Shown: positions 17,760 to 27,204 of the stretch, one piece after another
How the letters are laid out: each line of letters opens with the position of its first letter
Position numbering within the stretch: position 1 is the first letter of the stretch
Origin: Dryocola sp032000125
Lineage (GTDB): Bacteria > Pseudomonadota > Gammaproteobacteria > Enterobacterales > Enterobacteriaceae
DNA length: 64,000 bases
Direction: 5' to 3'
Assembly: GCA_032000125.1 (NCBI GenBank)
Contig: DAMALH010000001.1
Span: 1 to 64,000, forward strand
Notes under the pieces: generated by a model
Told to the model about the DNA's origin: nothing
The model's database searches: none
What the model saw: only the letters and a program-made list of their open reading frames with translations
Program-made: the position numbers and the translations under genes

Positions 17760-18356
17760 TCAGGACGCCAGCCCAAGGGCGCGTCTGACCGGAGCAAAGC
17801 TGCGACGGTGATGCTCTGTAGCACCGTGCTCTGCCAGCTTTTCGAGGTGAAAAGCCGTTGGGTAGCCTTTGTGCTGAGCAAAGCCGTACTGCGGGAAACT
17901 CAAATCCAGGGTTGCCATTTCACGGTCGCGTGTGACTTTAGCAAGTATTGACGCGGCGCTTATCTCTGCAACCCGGCTATCCCCTTTTACCACCGCCAGC
18001 GAAGGCATGGGTAATGCAGGGCAGCGATTTCCATCAATGAGCACGTATTCCGGCGTAATGGCCAGGCCTGCAACGGCACGCTGCATAGCAAGCATGGTGG
18101 CGTGCAAAATATTAAGCTGGTCGATTTCTTCCGGCTCGGCGCGCCCAAGACTCCAGGCCAGCGCTTTCTCGATGATTTCATCGTAGAGCGCATTGCGCCT
18201 TTTTTCCGAAAGTTTCTTTGAATCCGCAAGGCCGATAACAGGTTTTGTCGGATCGAGGATAACGGCGGCCGTCACCACGGCACCCACCAGCGGGCCGCGG
18301 CCCACTTCATCCACACCCGCCACCAGGTGCGCGTGCGGATAAATAAATTCCATCAT
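17760..18356 (-). CDS. rnhB: Ribonuclease HII
   Basis: RNase HII cuts RNA in RNA-DNA hybrids and starts removal of single ribonucleotides misincorporated in DNA. The active-site block GVDEVGRGPLVG (Asp16-Glu17) opens the 198-residue protein; the other acidic ligands lie in LIDGNRC and the later VTRD block. The ATG at 18356 shares ATGA with the lpxB stop. The next gene is dnaE, 38 bases downstream. Confidence 0.97.
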   Translation of the reverse strand: MMEFIYPHAHLVAGVDEVGRGPLVGAVVTAAVILDPTKPVIGLADSKKLSEKRRNALYDEIIEKALAWSLGRAEPEEIDQLNILHATMLAMQRAVAGLAITPEYVLIDGNRCPALPMPSLAVVKGDSRVAEISAASILAKVTRDREMATLDLSFPQYGFAQHKGYPTAFHLEKLAEHGATEHHRRSFAPVRRALGLAS

Positions 18357-19501
18357 TGTGCCAGCTCCAGTACGGCGTCCGCCGCCTGAACATCTGCATT
18401 ACAGCGGATCTGTTCATGCAGAACGCGAAAAGTATCGTGCATTTGATGGCTCTGCGCCCCGTCTTCGAGCAGCGGTTCCAGAGCGGCCGCCAGCGCGACC
18501 GGCTCACACTCTTCCTGAAGCAGCTCTTTTACGAGCTCGCGACCTGCAAGCAGGTTGGGCAGGGAAACATAATCGGTTTTCACCAGACGTTTCGCGAGCC
18601 AGAAGGTGAAGGGCTTCATGCGGTACCCCACCACCATCGGACATTTCGCCAGCATGCATTCAAGCGCCGCCGTGCCGGACGCAAGCAACGCAGCGTCGCT
18701 TGCAATCATTGCCTCGCGCCCCATCCCATCCAGTAAATGGACGTTCAGCTCGGGAGCGACTTCGGCTTTAATTTTCTCAAACTGTTCGCGCCTTTTAGCG
18801 TTCACCAGCGGCACGACGATTTCAAGGTTCGGGAAACGACGACGAAGAAGCTGCGCGGTTCGCAGGAAATCGGCGCTAAGCATCTCAACCTCTGCACCGC
18901 GGCTGCCGGGCAGCAGCGCCAGACATTTTACATCCGGGGAGATGCCAAGCGTTGCACGGGCTGCGTCTTTATCAGGATCAAGCGGCATGGCATCGGCCAT
19001 GGTATGACCGATAAAACGGCAGGGAACGTTAAACCTGTCATAAAACGCTTTCTCAAAAGGCAGGAAAGCGAGCACCAGATCGGTAGCCCTGCCAATTTTG
19101 AAAACGCGTTTTTGACGCCACGCCCAGACGGAAGGGCTGACGTAATGGATCGTACGAATGCCCTGCTTTTTGAGGTTGCCTTCCAGCGTGATATTAAAAT
19201 CAGGCGCGTCGATACCGACAAACACATCTGGCTGCAGTTCGGTAAAGCGGCGGGTTAAATCGGCGCGGATATGCAACAGGCGACGCAGGCGACCAAGCAC
19301 TTCAACAATGCCCATTACCGCCAGCTCTTCCATTTCATACCAGGCTTCGCAGCCTTCGGCCTGCATACGCGGCCCGGCGACACCGACAAAGCGGGCATCC
19401 GGATGCCGCGCTTTCAGAGCGCGGATTAAACCTGCACCAAGAATATCGCCGGAGGTTTCTCCGGCGACCAGGGCAATTGTCAGGGGACGACCAGGCTTCA
19501 T
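18353..19501 (-). CDS. lpxB: Lipid-A-disaccharide synthase
   Basis: LpxB joins UDP-2,3-diacylglucosamine and lipid X to make the beta-1,6 disaccharide backbone of lipid A on the inner face of the inner membrane. The 382-residue GT-B glycosyltransferase contains the N-terminal block LVAGETSGDILGAGL, the IDAPDFN block, LLPGSRGAEV and the C-terminal region LLASGTAALE. Its ATG follows the lpxA stop with no gap, and its TGA overlaps rnhB. Confidence 0.97.
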   Translation of the reverse strand: MKPGRPLTIALVAGETSGDILGAGLIRALKARHPDARFVGVAGPRMQAEGCEAWYEMEELAVMGIVEVLGRLRRLLHIRADLTRRFTELQPDVFVGIDAPDFNITLEGNLKKQGIRTIHYVSPSVWAWRQKRVFKIGRATDLVLAFLPFEKAFYDRFNVPCRFIGHTMADAMPLDPDKDAARATLGISPDVKCLALLPGSRGAEVEMLSADFLRTAQLLRRRFPNLEIVVPLVNAKRREQFEKIKAEVAPELNVHLLDGMGREAMIASDAALLASGTAALECMLAKCPMVVGYRMKPFTFWLAKRLVKTDYVSLPNLLAGRELVKELLQEECEPVALAAALEPLLEDGAQSHQMHDTFRVLHEQIRCNADVQAADAVLELAQ

Positions 19502-20290
19502 TTAGCGAATCAGACCGCGCGTGGAGCGCGCAAAGAATTCAACAAATGCGTTAACTTCCGGATGCTGTTTAGCAAGCTCAGCGATTTCCGGTTTTGCCTC
19601 GTCGAGGGTTTTACCACTGCGGTACAGCAGTTTGTAAGCGTTACGAATAGCATGCAGCGCTTCTTTGCTGAAACCACGGCGTTTTAACCCTTCAAAGTTG
19701 ACGCCAAACGGCGTCGCGTGATTGCCCTGCGCAATAACGTATGGCGGAACATCCTGTGCTACGCCGGAGCAGCCGCCAACCATCACGTGCGCACCAATAA
19801 TGCAGAACTGGTGCACCGCGGTCATGCCGCCGATGATGGCGAAATCATCCACGGAAACGTGGCCTGCAAGCGTTGCGTTATTCGCGAGGATACAGCGATT
19901 TCCGACGGTACAATCGTGCGCCACGTGTGCGTTGATCATCAGCAGGTTATCGCTGCCCACCTTCGTCAAGCCACCGCCCTGTTCTGTGCCACGATGGATG
20001 GTGACGCTCTCGCGAATGCGGTTGCGATCGCCAATCTCCACGCGAGTAGGCTCACCTGCATATTTAAGATCCTGGTTAACTTCACCAATGGAGGCGAACT
20101 GGTAAATCTCATTATCACGGCCAATGATCGTATGACCATTGACCACAACATGAGATTTCAGAACGGTTCCCTCACCGATTTCAACATGCGGCCCCACCAC
20201 GCAAAACGGGCCAATGTGGACGTTGGCACCGATAACGGCACCCTCTTCCACAATGGATGATGGATGAATAAAGGCGGATTTATCAATCAC
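19502..20290 (-). CDS. lpxA: UDP-N-acetylglucosamine acyltransferase
   Basis: LpxA transfers R-3-hydroxymyristate from ACP to UDP-GlcNAc, the first step of lipid A synthesis. Its 262 residues form a left-handed beta-helix of hexapeptide repeats in a trimer. The catalytic His125 is seen in NAHVAHDCTVG. The gene lies three bases after fabZ and immediately before lpxB. FabZ competes for the same 3-hydroxyacyl-ACP, so the three genes together balance lipid A against phospholipid. Confidence 0.98.
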   Translation of the reverse strand: MIDKSAFIHPSSIVEEGAVIGANVHIGPFCVVGPHVEIGEGTVLKSHVVVNGHTIIGRDNEIYQFASIGEVNQDLKYAGEPTRVEIGDRNRIRESVTIHRGTEQGGGLTKVGSDNLLMINAHVAHDCTVGNRCILANNATLAGHVSVDDFAIIGGMTAVHQFCIIGAHVMVGGCSGVAQDVPPYVIAQGNHATPFGVNFEGLKRRGFSKEALHAIRNAYKLLYRSGKTLDEAKPEIAELAKQHPEVNAFVEFFARSTRGLIR

Positions 20291-20293
20291 GTA

Positions 20294-20749
20294 TCAGCTC
20301 TCCCGGCTGCGGGCACACATCATAGTTGCTTCGCAGACAATTTTACCGTCAACGGTAGCCACGCCTTTAAAGCGCGTCAGACCACGGCGGGTTTTTTCGA
20401 AAGTTACTTCCATGACCATCTGGTCACCTGGCACCACCGGGCGCTTGAAACGCGCTTCGTCGATCCCAGCAAAGTAATAGAGTTCGCCAGGCTCCAGTTT
20501 TCCTACGCTTTTAAACGCCAGAATACCGGTGGCTTGCGCCATTGCTTCAAGGATCAAAACGCCCGGAAAAATGGGTTTGCCAGGGAAGTGGCCCTGGAAA
20601 AACGGCTCGTTTACAGAGACATTTTTTACTGCGCGTAGAAAACGACCTTCTTCAAAATCCAGAACACGGTCAACCAGCAAGAACGGGTAACGGTGCGGCA
20701 GAAGCTCTAAAATCTCTTCAATGTGCAGAGTATGAGTGTCGGTAGTCAA
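20294..20749 (-). CDS. fabZ: 3-hydroxyacyl-[ACP] dehydratase
   Basis: FabZ removes water from 3-hydroxyacyl-ACP during fatty-acid elongation. The hot-dog fold active site is visible as His54 in FQGHFPGKPIFPG and Glu68 in LILEAMAQA. It has 151 residues. The gap upstream to lpxD is 114 bases; I see no clear promoter or terminator there. Low FabZ activity is known to compensate for weak LpxC, consistent with its place among the lpx genes. Confidence 0.98.
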   Translation of the reverse strand: MTTDTHTLHIEEILELLPHRYPFLLVDRVLDFEEGRFLRAVKNVSVNEPFFQGHFPGKPIFPGVLILEAMAQATGILAFKSVGKLEPGELYYFAGIDEARFKRPVVPGDQMVMEVTFEKTRRGLTRFKGVATVDGKIVCEATMMCARSRES

Positions 20750-20863
20750 AATACTCTTCCTGTCTAAATATACTAAATGACAATAATAACACGGCCCGCG
20801 GCTATCACGAGACAGCTTGCAGGCCGCAAATCAGAAACACTGCGCCTAAAGAGCAGGCGATGT

Positions 20864-21889
20864 TTAGTCTTGTTGATTGACCTTACGCTCGATGGCTTTT
20901 AAGCGTTTACTCATTTCATCGATATTCATCACCAACGCGGCGGTTTTACGCCACGCTTTATTTGGCTGTAACGGAATACCTGACGAATAGACTCCGGGTT
21001 CAGTGATTGGGCGCATGACCATACCCATGCCGGTCACGGTGACCTTATCGCAGATCTCCATATGACCGTTAATCACGCTGGCACCGCCAATCATGCAGTA
21101 GCGCCCAATTTTGAGGCTGCCTGCCATGATAACGCCGCCTGCGACGGCCGTATTGTCGCCAATCACGACGTTATGTGCAATCTGGCACTGGTTATCAATG
21201 ATAACACCATTACCAATGATGGTGTCGTCCAGCGCGCCACGGTCAATGGTGGTACAAGCGCCGATTTCAACGCGATCGCCAACGATCACCCGGCCAAGCT
21301 GGGGGATCTTCACCCAGTTGCCGCGATCGTTCGCATAACCAAAACCATCCGCGCCGATGACGGTACCTGACTGGATAAGGCACTGCTCGCCGATCTGAAT
21401 TTCGTGGTAGATGGAGACGTTCGCCCACAGGCGAGAGCCCGCACCAATTTTGGTGTTTTTGCCAACAAAGCAGCCGGGACCAATAACGACGTTATCACCC
21501 AGCACAACGCCGGATTCAATAACTGCATTGGCGCCAATCGCCACGTTGTTACCGAGCGTCGCAGTCGCATCAATCACCGCGCCAGGGGCGATGTTCTGTG
21601 CCGGCTGCGGCGTAGAATCAAGAATTTGCGCCATACGGGCATAGGTCAGGTAGGGGTTCTTCACTACCAGCGCCGCGCTTTTGGCGTAAGGAAGGTCGGC
21701 CTGGGTCATTACGACGGCAGAAGCCTGGCAAGTTGCCAGCTGTTCATGATAACGCGGGTTAACGATGAACGTAATATGGCCCGCCTGCGCCGATTGCATG
21801 GACGCAACGCCGGTGATGACGATATCGCCATCACCGTGCAATTCTGCATCCAACTGCTGGGCTAAATCAGCCAGTCGAATTGAAGACAT
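20864..21889 (-). CDS. lpxD: UDP-3-O-(3-hydroxymyristoyl)glucosamine N-acyltransferase
   Basis: LpxD adds the N-linked 3-hydroxymyristate in the third step of lipid A synthesis. The 341 residues comprise an N-terminal uridine-binding domain (about 1-100), a left-handed beta-helix of hexapeptide repeats with the catalytic His in IAHNVVIGDN (near 239), and a C-terminal helical ACP-contacting segment (MNIDEMSKRLKAIERKV). It starts three bases after the skp stop. Confidence 0.97.
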   Translation of the reverse strand: MSSIRLADLAQQLDAELHGDGDIVITGVASMQSAQAGHITFIVNPRYHEQLATCQASAVVMTQADLPYAKSAALVVKNPYLTYARMAQILDSTPQPAQNIAPGAVIDATATLGNNVAIGANAVIESGVVLGDNVVIGPGCFVGKNTKIGAGSRLWANVSIYHEIQIGEQCLIQSGTVIGADGFGYANDRGNWVKIPQLGRVIVGDRVEIGACTTIDRGALDDTIIGNGVIIDNQCQIAHNVVIGDNTAVAGGVIMAGSLKIGRYCMIGGASVINGHMEICDKVTVTGMGMVMRPITEPGVYSSGIPLQPNKAWRKTAALVMNIDEMSKRLKAIERKVNQQD

Positions 21890-21892
21890 TAC

Positions 21893-22393
21893 TTATTTAA
21901 CCTGTTTCAGTACATCTGCAGTGATGTCTTTTACGCTGCTGCCAGCGTAGGCAACGGTGTTAGTGTCCAGCACTACATCATAGCCTTTGTCATCAGCAAC
22001 TTTCTTCACCGCGCTCTGGATACGAGTAACCAGTTTGCCGCGTTCTTCACCGGAACGACGTTGACGATCCTGTTCAAAAGCCTGCGCTTTAGTAGAGAAA
22101 GTCTGGCGCTGAACCATCACGTCTTTTTCCAGCTTGCTGCGCTCGCTGGCTTTCATGGTGGAGCCATCGCGCTGCAGGCGCTGCATTTTAGATTGCAGAT
22201 CGTTTTCCATGCCCTGAAGTTCGCCGGCGCGGCCTTTGAACTCGTTTTCCAGAGTTTTGGATACGCCGGTATTCTGTGCAACCTGTTGGAACAGGTTACC
22301 CATATTTACAACGGCGATACTTTCGGCTGCCTGAACGCTGGCAGATGCAGCCATAGCGATGCCAAGACCTGCGGCAAATAACCACTTTTTCAC
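21893..22393 (-). CDS. skp: Periplasmic chaperone Skp (OmpH)
   Basis: Skp is a trimeric periplasmic chaperone that holds unfolded outer-membrane proteins on their way to BamA. I chose the GTG at 22393, preceded by AGGAG at seven bases. It gives a signal peptide KKWLFAAGLGIAMAASASVQA and 166 residues; an in-frame ATG at 22447 would add 18 unconserved residues and hide the signal. Long helical tentacles span about residues 50-135 (KMQRLQRDGSTMKASERSK and following). It lies between bamA and lpxD. Confidence 0.95.
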   Translation of the reverse strand: MKKWLFAAGLGIAMAASASVQAAESIAVVNMGNLFQQVAQNTGVSKTLENEFKGRAGELQGMENDLQSKMQRLQRDGSTMKASERSKLEKDVMVQRQTFSTKAQAFEQDRQRRSGEERGKLVTRIQSAVKKVADDKGYDVVLDTNTVAYAGSSVKDITADVLKQVK

Positions 22394-22513
22394 AATAAAC
22401 TCCTTACCATCCCATATGTGTCCGAGGACACTGTTTTTTGCGTGCACCAGCCCGACATTTGCCGGACCGGCATCAGCGCTTCACTGCCTATCGCGTTCCT
22501 TCGTACAGAACAG

Positions 22514-24931
22514 TTACCAGGTTTTACCAATGTTAAACTGGAACTGTTCTGCTTTGTCCCCATCGTATTTTTTGAACGGCTGAGCATAGGAGAATACCAG
22601 CGGCCCCAATGGTGACATCCATTGCAATGCCAGACCCGCAGACATACGAATGTTGGCTGGGTCACTGTAATCCGGTACGCCAGCATTTTTCATCTGTGCG
22701 GTATTTTCCCAGTTGGTATCCCAGACGGTACCGGCATCCACGAACAGGGATGTACGGACCGAGTTGGCATACTTCTCGCTCAGGAACGGCGTAGGGGTGA
22801 TCAGCTCGAAGCTTGCCACACCCATGGCGTTACCGCCCACCGCATCGTCAGAACCACACACGTCATTCGATGAGGTTTTATTACAGTTGTCCGTATCATT
22901 ACCGCCGTAGTACACGGCTTTCGGACCGATGTTGTTAGACTGGAAACCACGAACCGTGCTGGAACCACCGGCGTAGAAGTTTTCATAGAACGGCAGTTCT
23001 TTGCCGCCTAACCCATCGCCATAACCCCAACGGGTACGACCCAACACGACCCAGGTGTGGTCTTCGTTGATTGGGAAGTAGCTCGCCGTATCCAGCGTTA
23101 CTTTATAGAATTCGTTATCCGAGCCCGGCAGCGTGACTTTACCGTTCAGGTTGACACGCGAACCGTCCGTCGGGAAGAATCCGCGATCCAGCTTGTTGTA
23201 TGTCCAACCATAGTTCAGCGTGAAGTCATCCGCAGCAAAACCGTTGTCATCAGACGAGCGGGATGCGTTCTGGCCCACAGAATCCAGATAGCGCCACATG
23301 GCTACCTGCGGCTGCATGTTGGACAGGTCGTTATGCACGTAACCCAGACCCACACGCAGGGAGTTGTATTCGTTAACCGGGAAGCCGAGCGTACCGTCCA
23401 CACCATAGCTGGTGTTGGTATAGTCGGACAGATCCGCGTCATCCGCTTTAAAGTCGTTATAGAACAGACGGCCGCCGAGGCTTACACCGTCAACGGTGAA
23501 GTACGGGTCGGTAACCGACAGTTCAGCGTAGGTCTGGTAGTCGTTTTTAGTGCCGTTGATACCAACAGAGTAGCCGGTACCTAACCAGTTATCCTGCTGA
23601 ACGCCTACCTGGAAGCTCACGCCGCTTTCAGTACCGTAGCCCACGCCAAAGTTGAAGCTACCGGTATTACGTTCTTTAACTTTATAGACAATATCTACCT
23701 GATCGGGACTGCCTGATACGCGCTGGGTATCCACATCAACGGTTTCAAAGTAGCCCAGACGATTCAGACGCTCTTTACCGGCATCGACCATATCGCTACC
23801 AAGCCAGGCCCCTTCCATCTGACGCATTTCGCGACGAAGAACGGAGTCTTTGCTGGTGTCGTTACCTTCAAAGCGGATCTTACGAACGTAGTAACGGTTG
23901 CCGGAATCAACGCTGACATGCAGTTTTACGGTTTTGTCCGCATCGTTGATTTCAGGCTGGGTCTGCACGCGTGGATAGGCATAGCCATAACGACCCAGAA
24001 GCTTCTTGATGTCGTCTTCCATTTTGGTGACTTTGGTGCCGTTATACAGCTCGCCCGGCTGCAGCTTAGTCAGGCTCTCAATTTCTGCTGAGTGGCCTGC
24101 CAGGTTGCCGTTTACCGTCACGCCGGCAATCTTGTACTGATCGCCTTCGGTGATGTTGACCGTTACGTAAATGCTTTTCTTGTCCGGCGTCAGGCTAACC
24201 TGAGTGGAGTCGATGTTAAAGCGCGCATAGCCGCGATCCAGATAGTAGCTACGCAACGTTTCAAGGTCGCCCGCCAGTTTCTGTTTCTGGTATTTACGAT
24301 CGCCCACCACGTTCCACCACGGCACTTCATCGCGCAGCTGGAAGTGCGAGATCAGCTCTTCGGTGGAGAACGCGTGGTTGCCGACGATGTTGATTTGCTG
24401 AATTTTGGCGGAAACGCCTTCCTGGAATACCAGTTTCAGATCGACACGGTTACGCGGCAGCGGAGTAACCACGGCTTTAACGCTGGCGCTGTACTTGCCA
24501 ACGCTGTAGTAGAAGTCTTCCAGCCCTTTCTCAATATCGGAGAGGGTGGTACGGTCCAGGGATTCACCGACACGCACGCCAGAAGCCTCAAGGTTCTGCT
24601 TAAGCATGTCGTCCTTCACGGACTTGTTACCGGAGAAAGTAATACTGGCGATGGTTGGACGTTCTTTTACCTGAACGACCAGCGTATCGCCGTCACGCAG
24701 TACCCGGACATCTTCGAAGTTCCCGGTAGCAAACAGTGAACGGATAGTATTACTGATATCCTCGTCAGAGACGGTATCGCCTGGGCGAACCGGCATGCTG
24801 AGGAGGGCCGCACCGACGGCGACTCGCTGCAGGCCTTCGAAATGAATGTCTTTCACTACGAACCCGTCTGCACCGTATACGGTGGCGCTGCTAAACAGCA
24901 GCGACGCTATGAGCAACTTTTTCATCGCCAT
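22514..24931 (-). CDS. bamA: Outer-membrane protein assembly factor BamA
   Basis: BamA inserts and folds beta-barrel proteins in the outer membrane; it is the essential core of the BAM complex. The 805 residues comprise a signal peptide (MKKLLIASLLFSSATVYG after MA), five POTRA domains (about 24-420) and a 16-strand barrel. The surface loop region with NDTDNCNKTSSNDVCGSDD matches the loop 6 cysteine pair. The conserved VRGFQSNNIGP carries the VRGF motif, and the protein ends in Trp (FNIGKTW). It lies between rseP and skp. Confidence 0.98.
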   Translation of the reverse strand: MAMKKLLIASLLFSSATVYGADGFVVKDIHFEGLQRVAVGAALLSMPVRPGDTVSDEDISNTIRSLFATGNFEDVRVLRDGDTLVVQVKERPTIASITFSGNKSVKDDMLKQNLEASGVRVGESLDRTTLSDIEKGLEDFYYSVGKYSASVKAVVTPLPRNRVDLKLVFQEGVSAKIQQINIVGNHAFSTEELISHFQLRDEVPWWNVVGDRKYQKQKLAGDLETLRSYYLDRGYARFNIDSTQVSLTPDKKSIYVTVNITEGDQYKIAGVTVNGNLAGHSAEIESLTKLQPGELYNGTKVTKMEDDIKKLLGRYGYAYPRVQTQPEINDADKTVKLHVSVDSGNRYYVRKIRFEGNDTSKDSVLRREMRQMEGAWLGSDMVDAGKERLNRLGYFETVDVDTQRVSGSPDQVDIVYKVKERNTGSFNFGVGYGTESGVSFQVGVQQDNWLGTGYSVGINGTKNDYQTYAELSVTDPYFTVDGVSLGGRLFYNDFKADDADLSDYTNTSYGVDGTLGFPVNEYNSLRVGLGYVHNDLSNMQPQVAMWRYLDSVGQNASRSSDDNGFAADDFTLNYGWTYNKLDRGFFPTDGSRVNLNGKVTLPGSDNEFYKVTLDTASYFPINEDHTWVVLGRTRWGYGDGLGGKELPFYENFYAGGSSTVRGFQSNNIGPKAVYYGGNDTDNCNKTSSNDVCGSDDAVGGNAMGVASFELITPTPFLSEKYANSVRTSLFVDAGTVWDTNWENTAQMKNAGVPDYSDPANIRMSAGLALQWMSPLGPLVFSYAQPFKKYDGDKAEQFQFNIGKTW

Positions 24932-24964
24932 CGTTGTTATGCGTTCTTCCTAACCTAATTCTCT

Positions 24965-26317
24965 CTAAAACCGAGAGAAATCATTGAAAAGTGCAAGCCC
25001 CATTAACAGCACCAGCAAGATTGAGCCGATGCGGTAACTAAAGTCTTGAACTCGCTCGGAAACCGGTCCGCCCTTCAGTTTTTCAATCGCCAAAAAGAGC
25101 AGATGCCCGCCGTCCAGAACGGGGAGCGGAAACAGGTTGATAATCCCTAAATTGACGCTGATAAGCGCCAGGAACATCAGATAGTAAATCAACCCGAATT
25201 CCGCCGACATACCTGCCCCTTGAGCTATGGAGATTGGCCCACTGAGGTTATTCAGTTTTACGTCACCGGTTATTAATTTCCCCAACATGTTGACCGTAAG
25301 CTTCATCAGTTGCCAGGTTTTACCCGTGGCTTCTGCTACCGCGACAAACGGCCCATACTGGCGCACTGTCTTATACTCATCCGGCAGCGGGATAACCTTT
25401 GGTACCACACCCGCAAACCCTTCAGCCTTCGCTTTACCCGGTTTTGTATCCGGTATCAGCGTTAAAGACAAGGGCTGTCCCCGTCTTTCTACTTCAACCG
25501 CCAAAGACTGGCCCGGATTATCACGCACCAGGCTGACAAAATCTGTCCACTGGGCGATAACCGCACCGTTGACTTTAACTATCCTGTCCCCGGCTTGCAA
25601 ACCCGCCTTGTTGGCTGCTGATTCAGGTTGTACTTCTTCAAGCTCCGTTTCAACTTGCGGACCGCGCGGCTTGATACCTAACGAGACAACGGGATCTTCC
25701 CGGTCCGGTTCAAACTGCCAGTTTCGCAAATCGAGCGTTTTTTCGCGGGTAGGGCCGGAGCCAAATGGCGCCAGGCTAACACGCGCGTTTTCATCACCAA
25801 TTTTGGCTACCAGAGCAAGGCGAACGGCATCCCAATCAGGCGTTTCGATACCATCTATCGCTTTAAGTTCCGTGCCTGGGGCAATTTGTGCGCTCGCCGC
25901 TATCGAGTTGGGTACTATTTCACCAACAACCGGACGAACGCTGGGGACGCCAATAATAAATACCAGCCAGTAAGCAAAAACCGCGAAGATAAAGTTGGCA
26001 ACCGGCCCGGCGGCGATAATAGCCGCGCGCTGAGAGACGGTTTTATTGTTGAAAGCATAATGACGCAGCTCCGGGCTAACCGGCTCAACGCGCTCATCAA
26101 GCATTTTGACATAGCCGCCCAGCGGAATGAGGGCGATAACAAACTCGGTGCCGTGGCTATCCAGACGGCGCCAGAGCGCTTTACCAAAGCCAATGGAAAA
26201 GCGTTCAACACGCACGCCCATTCTGCGGGCAACCCAGAAATGGCCAAACTCGTGCACGGTGATCAAAACACCCAATGCAACGATAAATGCTGCCAGATTC
26301 CAGAGTATGCTCAGCAT
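24965..26317 (-). CDS. rseP: Site-2 intramembrane zinc protease RseP
   Basis: RseP cuts the anti-sigma factor RseA within the inner membrane after DegS, releasing sigma E; it also clears leftover signal peptides. The zinc motif HEFGH is at residues 22-26 in the first membrane helix, two PDZ domains lie about 110-310, and the second zinc-ligand motif LDGGH is near residue 400. It has 450 residues. It follows cdsA by 11 bases. Its substrate pathway controls neighbours such as degP, bamA and skp. Confidence 0.97.
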   Translation of the reverse strand: MLSILWNLAAFIVALGVLITVHEFGHFWVARRMGVRVERFSIGFGKALWRRLDSHGTEFVIALIPLGGYVKMLDERVEPVSPELRHYAFNNKTVSQRAAIIAAGPVANFIFAVFAYWLVFIIGVPSVRPVVGEIVPNSIAASAQIAPGTELKAIDGIETPDWDAVRLALVAKIGDENARVSLAPFGSGPTREKTLDLRNWQFEPDREDPVVSLGIKPRGPQVETELEEVQPESAANKAGLQAGDRIVKVNGAVIAQWTDFVSLVRDNPGQSLAVEVERRGQPLSLTLIPDTKPGKAKAEGFAGVVPKVIPLPDEYKTVRQYGPFVAVAEATGKTWQLMKLTVNMLGKLITGDVKLNNLSGPISIAQGAGMSAEFGLIYYLMFLALISVNLGIINLFPLPVLDGGHLLFLAIEKLKGGPVSERVQDFSYRIGSILLVLLMGLALFNDFSRF

Positions 26318-26328
26318 AAAACCTTCCG

Positions 26329-27186
26329 TTAAATCGTCCTGAAAACGAGCAAAAGCAGACAGGCAAACACCGGCACCGCCGCCGTCAGACTGTCAATGCG
26401 ATCCAGAATACCACCATGTCCGGGGATCATGTGACCGCTATCTTTAATTCCTGCTTCGCGTTTGAACATACTTTCGGTTAAATCACCCAGTACGGATGCA
26501 AGCGCGGCGACAACGGAGCAAACCAGCAGGATAGCTGGTGCAACGTCCAGATTCGCCCACATGCCGAACATCCATGAGATGACCGCCGAGGTAAACAGCC
26601 CGCCGATAAACCCTTGCCAGGTTTTACCCGGAGAAACTTTTGGCGCAAGCTTATGTTTACCGAACATTTTACCGAACAGGTAGGCGCCGGAATCAGCTCC
26701 CCAGACGAGGATCATGACGTACAGCAGCCACATCGCCCCGGTGTAGTGGTTGATATCGTAATGCCAGCTACGCAGCGCAATCATGCCCCAGAAGAACGGC
26801 ACGATAGTCAACAAACCGAAAAGCAGCCGCAGCGCTCTGGAATTACGCCAGAAAGCCGCAGAAGCTGGATAAAACAGCACCAGCAGCAACGCCGCCCCCC
26901 ACCAGACAAGCGATGCCCACAGAGAGAATTCAATCAAGGGGATATGCACCGTACGGCGGTATTCAGGTAATGCAAAAAGCATCGCCGCCAGCAGCAGTCC
27001 ACAAAGTACCGCCAACCATACCCGCTGGGATCGCGCTTTAAAGCCAGCCAGTTGCCCCCATTCCCACGCGCTTAACATGCACACGACAAGGGTAGTAATA
27101 GCAAAACCGACCGGCGGCAGCAGGAACAGCGCGGCAATGACAACAGGTATTAAAATAAACGCAGAAATCAGGCGATACTTCAGCAA
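26329..27186 (-). CDS. cdsA: Phosphatidate cytidylyltransferase (CDP-diglyceride synthase)
   Basis: CdsA makes CDP-diacylglycerol from CTP and phosphatidic acid, the precursor of all phospholipids. It is a polytopic inner-membrane protein of 285 residues with about eight membrane helices. The CDS family signature is near the C terminus (KDSGHMIPGHGGILDRIDSL). It lies 18 bases after uppS and 11 before rseP. Confidence 0.97.
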   Translation of the reverse strand: MLKYRLISAFILIPVVIAALFLLPPVGFAITTLVVCMLSAWEWGQLAGFKARSQRVWLAVLCGLLLAAMLFALPEYRRTVHIPLIEFSLWASLVWWGAALLLVLFYPASAAFWRNSRALRLLFGLLTIVPFFWGMIALRSWHYDINHYTGAMWLLYVMILVWGADSGAYLFGKMFGKHKLAPKVSPGKTWQGFIGGLFTSAVISWMFGMWANLDVAPAILLVCSVVAALASVLGDLTESMFKREAGIKDSGHMIPGHGGILDRIDSLTAAVPVFACLLLLVFRTI

Positions 27187-27204
27187 AAGTGACCCCCAAC
27201 AGGC